This document shows, one piece after another, positions 43,643 to 51,105 of a stretch of DNA of 51,105 nucleotides. Under the pieces are notes generated by a model. The model saw only the letters and a list, made by a program, of their open reading frames with translations. It was not told the origin of the DNA and made no database searches. This stretch comes from an uncultured bacterium (lineage in GTDB: Bacteria > Planctomycetota > Phycisphaerae > Phycisphaerales > SM1A02): the NCBI GenBank assembly GCA_903891095.1, contig CAITDI010000104.1:1-51105 (forward strand), in the 5' to 3' direction. The translations under genes and the position numbers were made by a program. Position 1 is the first letter of the stretch; every line of letters starts with the position of its first letter.

Positions 43643-44935
43643 TCACCCAACAACCACACCCGCCACCGCGCCGGTCAGCCAGCACGCGAGCGCGCCCGCG
43701 ACCATCGCGCGGAGGCCGAGCTTGGCGATATCGCCCCGGCGCTCGGGCGCCATGGCCCCGAGGCCGCCGATCTGGATCGCGATCGACGGAAGGTTCGCGA
43801 ATCCGCACAGCGTGTAGATCGCGATCGTCGAAGCGCGCTGCGAGATCTCGCCCGCGTTGATCATCTTCGAAAGGTCGAGGTACGCGACGAACTCCGTCGC
43901 GACCACCGACTCGCCCATGAGCGTGCCGAGGCGGCGCGCGTCGTCGCCCGCGCCCATCAGCCAGGCGAGCGGCTGCAGGAACACGCCGAGCACGTTCTGC
44001 AGGCTCAGCACTGGGAGCCCGAGCTGCGCGCGCCACTGCGCGATCGGAAGCCAGCTCTCATTGACCTCGCTCAGCGCCGAGAGCGGCCAATTGATCAGCG
44101 CGAGCAGCGACACGAACGCCACCAGCATCGCCGCGACGTTGAGCGCGAGCTTGAGGCCGTCGGTCGCGCCTTCGGCAGCCGCGTCCATCACGTTGGTGGC
44201 GGTCTGCGGCATGTCGCGCAGCGCGTCGATCGACTCGTCGGGCGGCGTCTCGGTCTCGGGGCACATGAGCTTCGACATGACGATCGCAGCCGCCGAGGAG
44301 ATCACGCTCGCGGCCATGAAGTGCCGCGCGACCTCGATGCGCGCCGACTCCTCGGGCCCGCCGACCATGACGATGTACGCGCCCATCACGCTGCCCGCGA
44401 TCGTCGCAAAGCCGCCGACCATGATGCACATGAGCTGCGAGCGCGTCATGCGTCCGATGAACGGCTTGACCGTCAGCGGCGCCTCGGTCTGGCCCACGAA
44501 GATGTTCGCCGAGGTCGACATCGCCTCGACGCCGGTGATGCCGAGCGTGCGGCGGAGGAGTCCCGCGAACACCGCGATCACGCGCTGCATGATGCCGAGG
44601 TAGTACAGGATCGACATCAGCGACGCGAAGAAGATGATGATCGGCAGCACCTTGATCGCGAAGATGAAGCCCCACGCGCCGCCTGCGTCGGCGGCGTTGC
44701 CGAAGATGAACCGCGTGCCTTCGTCGGCGAAGGAGACGATCTTGGTGACGCCCGCGGCGAGCACGTTGAAGAGCGCCGCGACCGGCGCGAAGCGGAGGAA
44801 GACGAATGCCAGCGCGAACTGCAGGCAGAGCCCCGCGATGATCGTCCGGCGGTTGATCGCGCGGCGGTTGGTCGACAGGGCATAGCCGATCCCGAGGATC
44901 GCCGCGATGCCGAGAAGTCCCGTGAGTTGCTGCAT
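43643..44935 (-). CDS. nupC: Concentrative nucleoside transporter (NupC/CNT family)
   Basis: The 430-residue integral membrane protein contains CNT signatures: WGFIFAIKVLPIIIFFASLMSILYYLGIMQ, MSTSANIFVGQTEAPLTVKPFI, MCIMVGGFATIAGSVMGAYIVM, MGESVVATEFVAYLDLSKM and IYTLCGFANLPSIAIQIGGLG. It imports nucleosides with protons or sodium. The start at 44935 has AGAGGAG 6 bases upstream. It diverges from the uridine kinase gene, so uptake and phosphorylation of nucleosides are encoded side by side. Confidence 0.96.
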   Translation of the reverse strand: MQQLTGLLGIAAILGIGYALSTNRRAINRRTIIAGLCLQFALAFVFLRFAPVAALFNVLAAGVTKIVSFADEGTRFIFGNAADAGGAWGFIFAIKVLPIIIFFASLMSILYYLGIMQRVIAVFAGLLRRTLGITGVEAMSTSANIFVGQTEAPLTVKPFIGRMTRSQLMCIMVGGFATIAGSVMGAYIVMVGGPEESARIEVARHFMAASVISSAAAIVMSKLMCPETETPPDESIDALRDMPQTATNVMDAAAEGATDGLKLALNVAAMLVAFVSLLALINWPLSALSEVNESWLPIAQWRAQLGLPVLSLQNVLGVFLQPLAWLMGAGDDARRLGTLMGESVVATEFVAYLDLSKMINAGEISQRASTIAIYTLCGFANLPSIAIQIGGLGAMAPERRGDIAKLGLRAMVAGALACWLTGAVAGVVVG

Positions 44936-44978
44936 GTCTGCTCCTCTTGCATCGCCGGGAAGCAGGCGAGCGGCGCGC

Positions 44979-44984
44979 AGCATA
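44979..44984 (-). promoter_or_regulatory. Candidate -10 box TATGCT of nupC
   Basis: On the minus strand TATGCT lies 43 bases before the nupC ATG, giving a leader with a good ribosome binding site. The divergent TATCCT of the uridine kinase gene is 17 bases away. Confidence 0.45.
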
Positions 44985-45001
44985 CGGGTTCGCGGGTGCC
45001 G

Positions 45002-45007
45002 TATCCT
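45002..45007 (+). promoter_or_regulatory. Candidate -10 box TATCCT of the uridine kinase gene, leaderless
   Basis: TATCCT ends 6 bases before the ATG at 45014; no Shine-Dalgarno. Confidence 0.5.
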
Positions 45008-45013
45008 GCGGCG

Positions 45014-45625
45014 ATGTCGTCGGAAGGCGGACCTGTCATCCTCTCATGGCATGAGGCGAGCGAGGCGCTTCTCGCGGCGGCGCGCGCGCGCGGCGGGCGC
45101 GCGGTGATCGGCGTCACGGGCGCCGTTGCTGCGGGAAAGTCGACGCTGGCGCGTGCGCTTTCGCCGGTCGTGGTGAGCACGGATCACTACCTGCCGGACT
45201 ACGACGTGACGCCCGAGCACCTGCGTGACCTGCCCGAGTCGTCGGATCTCGCGCGGCTTGCGCGCGATCTCGCGGAGCTGCGCGCGGGGCGCGCGACCCG
45301 GATCCCGCGCTGGAGCTTTGAGACGCACTCGCGCGTGGGCGAGCAGGAGGTCGCGCCGCACGAGATCGTCGTGGTCGAGGGGCTCCACGCGCTGCATGCG
45401 CTGCCGCGCGCGCATGTGGACATCGCGGTGTTCGTCGACGCGCCGCGCGATGCGCGCTGGGCCCGCGCCGTTGCGCGCGAGAAGGCGGGCGACCGGCCGT
45501 GGCCGATCGAGTATCTCGAGCACTTCTTCACGACGGTCGCGGAGCCGACTTTTGCGTTGCATGCGGAGCGCTACCGAGCTTCCGCCCACTTCCTCGTCGT
45601 CAACGACGGTGCCAGGCACCGTTAG
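45014..45625 (+). CDS. udk: Uridine kinase-like P-loop kinase
   Basis: The 203-residue protein has Walker A GVTGAVAAGKSTLARAL, the substrate motif VVSTDHYLPDYDVTP, IPRWSFETHSR, and the Walker B-like EIVVVEGLHALHAL, matching the uridine kinase/phosphoribulokinase family. It would phosphorylate uridine or cytidine taken up by the neighbouring CNT transporter. The last six residues, DGARHR, and the stop are coded by the palindrome at 45606-45622, suggesting the original C-terminus was replaced. The stop overlaps the convergent tdk stop by 4 bases. Confidence 0.88.
   Translation: MSSEGGPVILSWHEASEALLAAARARGGRAVIGVTGAVAAGKSTLARALSPVVVSTDHYLPDYDVTPEHLRDLPESSDLARLARDLAELRAGRATRIPRWSFETHSRVGEQEVAPHEIVVVEGLHALHALPRAHVDIAVFVDAPRDARWARAVAREKAGDRPWPIEYLEHFFTTVAEPTFALHAERYRASAHFLVVNDGARHR
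45606..45622. repeat. Palindromic repeat at the udk/tdk junction
   Basis: ACGGTGCC-A-GGCACCGT is a perfect 8-bp palindrome with a one-base centre. It codes the end of udk and lies beside the tdk stop. Its core matches the repeats at 31171-31334. Confidence 0.8.
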
Positions 45626-46170
45626 CGGCGGCTCGGGCGGAAGCACGCGCCGCAAGTCGCGACAAAGTCCCCGATGCCGCCGACGATGATGCGGTCGGTG
45701 ACCGCGCTCAGCCGCTCGCTGTGCGTGCTCGGCGCGCCGCAGCGGTGGCAAGCGCCGTGGATGCGCACGACCTCGCTCGCGCGCGGGATCAGCGCATCGA
45801 ACGGCGCGAAGACATCGCCGAAGTGATCGATGTCGCAGCCCGCGACCGCGACGCGCGTGCCGCGCGCAAGGAGCGCCTCGATCGGCGCGACGGCCTCGGA
45901 GGCGAAGAAGTGGATTTCGTCGATGGCGATGAAGTCGGCGGAGGCGTTGGCGATGTCACCGACGAGCTCATCAAGCGTCGCGACCGACCGCGCCGGCACG
46001 CGTACGCCCGTGTGCGTGACGATCTCGCTCTCGCCGTATCGCGTGTCGCGCGCGGGCTTGACGACCAGCACGCGCTCGCCCGCGGCCTGCGCGAGCGCGA
46101 TCCGCCGCTGCAGCTCGGTGGTCTTGCCCGCGAACATCGGGCCGCAGATGACGATGAGGGATGCAGGCAC
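45622..46170 (-). CDS. tdk: Thymidine kinase (type II)
   Basis: The 182-residue protein has P-loop VICGPMFAGKTTELQRR, VVKPARDTRYG, the DEIHFF motif (AIDEIHFFASEAV) with the catalytic Glu, and the C-terminal zinc site CHRCG...CGACF, all typical of TK1-like thymidine kinase. It makes dTMP by salvage. The start is GTG at 46170, 6 bases after a TATTCT hexamer. It converges on udk with a 4-base overlap, completing a nucleoside salvage cluster with nupC and udk. Confidence 0.97.
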   Translation of the reverse strand: MPASLIVICGPMFAGKTTELQRRIALAQAAGERVLVVKPARDTRYGESEIVTHTGVRVPARSVATLDELVGDIANASADFIAIDEIHFFASEAVAPIEALLARGTRVAVAGCDIDHFGDVFAPFDALIPRASEVVRIHGACHRCGAPSTHSERLSAVTDRIIVGGIGDFVATCGACFRPSRR

Positions 46171-46176
46171 GCGCGG

Positions 46177-46182
46177 AGAATA
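46177..46182 (-). promoter_or_regulatory. Candidate -10 box TATTCT of tdk, leaderless
   Basis: On the minus strand TATTCT ends 6 bases before the GTG start, inside the 25-bp gap to the next gene. Confidence 0.5.
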
Positions 46183-46195
46183 GCGCGTCGCGCGC

Positions 46196-46948
46196 TCACT
46201 TGAACTTCAGGAGCTCGATCCGCGTGCCCGCCTTCGATCGGTGCCGGCGCACGCGCCCCGTCATCTCGAGGTTGTCGAGCGCCTTGCGCACCTGCGCGCG
46301 GCTCCCGCCCGATGCGCGCGCGAGCGCGAGCTCGCTGTCGCCCGCGCCCTCGTCGAACGCGAGCGACGCGAGGATCGACGAACGCAGGTCGCCCTTGAAG
46401 TCGGCGCGCAGCACGAAGTCGGGATGGCGCTTCATGATCCAGCTCGCGGGACGGAGGACCTTTGGGCGGAGGGGTTCGTCGTCGATGTAGATGCGCCAGC
46501 GTGTGCCGATTCGGCTGGTATTCGCCTTTGCGATGGCGATGAGACGCGGCTTGTCTTCGAGCGCCGCGAAGAGCGGCATCGGCGTGCGCGCTGGCTTGAG
46601 CACCACGACGACCGATGCGAACTCGCGCGGGTTCTGGTCTTCCTGAGCGCAGTCGAGCACGGCACCGAGCGGTGCGTGGTCATCGGCGCCGAGTTCATCG
46701 ACGATGAGCCTGCGAAGGCGGTGCTTGGCGACGATGTCGCCGAAGTCGTGGAGCCAGGTCGCCGTCGTGTTGTAGAGGCGCGCGACATGGCGCATCGCGC
46801 GCGCGCTGTCGAGCAGCAGCCGCTCGAGGTCAAGCGGCGAGCCAGGCGCGGGCTTCCCGTCGAGCGCCGGGCCGTCGTACGCAACCCCCGCGTCGCGCCA
46901 GCGGTCGATCACGCCATCGAGAAAGGGCTCGAGGTCAGCTTGCGTCAT
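46196..46948 (-). CDS. Hypothetical protein with C-terminal winged helix
   Basis: The 250-residue protein has an N-terminal part (ARAMRHVARLYNTTATWLHDFGDIVAKHRLRRLIVDEL) that I do not recognise. The last 80 residues read as a winged helix: LRSSILASLAFDEGAGDSELALARASGGSRAQVRKALDNLEMTGRVRRHRS. It overlaps the nucleotidyltransferase gene by 14 bases, so the two are translationally coupled. Similar winged-helix proteins accompany AbiEii/DUF6036-type nucleotidyltransferases in candidate toxin-antitoxin or phage-defence pairs. That role is inference from context. Confidence 0.72.
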   Translation of the reverse strand: MTQADLEPFLDGVIDRWRDAGVAYDGPALDGKPAPGSPLDLERLLLDSARAMRHVARLYNTTATWLHDFGDIVAKHRLRRLIVDELGADDHAPLGAVLDCAQEDQNPREFASVVVVLKPARTPMPLFAALEDKPRLIAIAKANTSRIGTRWRIYIDDEPLRPKVLRPASWIMKRHPDFVLRADFKGDLRSSILASLAFDEGAGDSELALARASGGSRAQVRKALDNLEMTGRVRRHRSKAGTRIELLKFK

Positions 46949-47495
46949 CCATTCCTCCGATCGCGCGCAGGGTGCGAAGCGCGGTGGCGACGAGATCCGG
47001 ATTCGTTCCCCGTTCGAGCAGGGCGGGCAATCGCTCGAGGATGAACTCGACCTCGGCGCGCGTCACCTGCAGGCTCTCGAGGTCGAGCAGGTCGCGGTTT
47101 CGCGAGGCGATCGCCTTGAGCGAGATCAAATCAATCCGCGCGATCGCGCGCACGCGCAGCGGCCCGAACTCGCCGACGGGCACCGTCCGTTCGCGCCACC
47201 CGTCGAGCATCGTGTGCCGGATCGTGTGCGGCGTCGCATCGAACCACCGCGGGCTGATGCCGCACTCTTCGGCGATGGCTGGCGCGTGGTAGCAGCACAG
47301 ATCGAACATCTCTGCCGGCGTGACATCCATCACATCGACGTCGACCGTCTGCCGCCCGTCGGGCAGGAGTCCCGACAGCATGCCGGCGCCGCCGCCGATC
47401 AGGATCATCTCGGCGGGCTTGTCCTGTGGAAGCAGGGCCGCCAGCGCCGAGAGCGCTCGACGGAGCTGGCTGGGGTTGAGCGGGGGGCCGCGCAT
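46935..47495 (-). CDS. Nucleotidyltransferase-fold protein (AbiEii/DUF6036-like)
   Basis: The 186-residue protein has the minimal nucleotidyltransferase pattern AEMILIGGGAGMLSGLL...RQTVDVDVMDV, that is, a GG loop followed by the DxD metal site. KAIASRNRDLLDLESL follows, as in AbiEii-related proteins. Such enzymes transfer a nucleotide to tRNA or proteins when acting as toxins. It is the first gene of a two-gene operon with the winged-helix protein. ATG at 47495 was chosen: a TATTCT hexamer lies 10 bases upstream, inside the longer open frame. Confidence 0.75.
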   Translation of the reverse strand: MRGPPLNPSQLRRALSALAALLPQDKPAEMILIGGGAGMLSGLLPDGRQTVDVDVMDVTPAEMFDLCCYHAPAIAEECGISPRWFDATPHTIRHTMLDGWRERTVPVGEFGPLRVRAIARIDLISLKAIASRNRDLLDLESLQVTRAEVEFILERLPALLERGTNPDLVATALRTLRAIGGMDDAS

Positions 47496-47505
47496 GTAGT
47501 CTCTA

Positions 47506-47511
47506 AGAATA
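47506..47511 (-). promoter_or_regulatory. Candidate -10 box TATTCT of the nucleotidyltransferase operon
   Basis: On the minus strand TATTCT ends 10 bases before the ATG at 47495. Confidence 0.45.
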
Positions 47512-47621
47512 CATGTCGGCGGCGGGGCACCTTGGGAATCGTCCAGATTTACAGCCAAATTGCCCGCGGCCTCGCATGCTCAAACTTCTGCGAATCTCTT
47601 TGGCGAAGCAGCCCTGCGTGG

Positions 47622-47627
47622 TAGCCT
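47622..47627 (+). promoter_or_regulatory. Candidate -10 box TAGCCT of the large secreted protein gene
   Basis: TAGCCT in the context ggTAGCCTttga lies 48 bases before the ATG at 47676. Weak evidence. Confidence 0.3.
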
Positions 47628-47675
47628 TTGACATTCCAGCCGTTCATTCGGTTGGCAACTCGGATTTGAGATCGG

Positions 47676-51105
<3,430 letters not shown>

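Overview
The window is high-GC bacterial DNA, dense with coding sequence. It most likely comes from a planctomycete of the Phycisphaerae type. Supporting signs are a secreted protein with DCNGNG...CDIA repeats plus a dockerin-like pair, a membrane protein with a planctomycete-type CxxCH cytochrome domain followed by leucine-rich repeats, secreted HEAT and VWA proteins, and start codons that often lack a Shine-Dalgarno sequence but lie a few bases after a TANNNT hexamer. The lineage is inferred from gene content; no rRNA is present.

Layout. 1-5005: 5' part of a glycine-rich RNA-binding protein (minus), then an overlapping operon of an FHA-fused type IV pilus/type II secretion ATPase, an HscB-like J protein and two CNNM/CorC membrane proteins. 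5066-6385: promoter, tRNA-Ile(GAT), terminator, malate dehydrogenase and a shared terminator. 6383-13899 (minus): a chemotaxis-type operon in the order cheA, cheW, cheR, cheD, HDOD, cheY, cheX-like, cheB, with no receptor gene. 14136-20391: an acidic membrane protein, dprA, a metallophosphoesterase, a membrane protein and guaA. 20556-24904 (minus): a DegT-fold protein lacking the PLP lysine and aspartate, a secreted HEAT protein, and dnaA, followed by a 550-bp candidate oriC. 25455-31170: GNAT protein, secreted protein, rpmA, obg, VWA protein and a thioredoxin-like protein. 31338-40111: mutS, tRNA-Ala(CGC), a tandemly duplicated hairpin element before a ZIP metal transporter, a 59-residue protein, a methyltransferase and ileS. 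40112-40578 is non-coding, strongly structured and ends in a terminator. 40579-43295: cytochrome/LRR membrane protein and a Tat-exported NHL propeller. 43643-46170: nucleoside salvage genes (CNT transporter, uridine kinase, thymidine kinase). 46196-47495: a nucleotidyltransferase and winged-helix pair resembling an AbiE-type module. 47676 to the end: a large secreted protein made of repeated FGE/SUMF1 (C-type-lectin-fold) and IPT modules, cut by the window edge.

The most interesting signal is in that last gene. Its two complete FGE modules are near-copies. Over a segment of 41 codons near the end of each module they differ at 24 nucleotides, all at codon positions 1 or 2 and most in NNC codons. 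In a nearby 57-nt control segment 9 of 10 differences are at position 3. The segment lies where variable regions of diversity-generating-retroelement (DGR) target proteins lie. No reverse transcriptase or template repeat is inside the window, so this is a prediction. Other leads are the covarying tandem hairpins upstream of the ZIP transporter, the structured non-coding locus at 40230-40511, widespread probable leaderless promoters, and palindromic repeats that sit on or next to stop codons.
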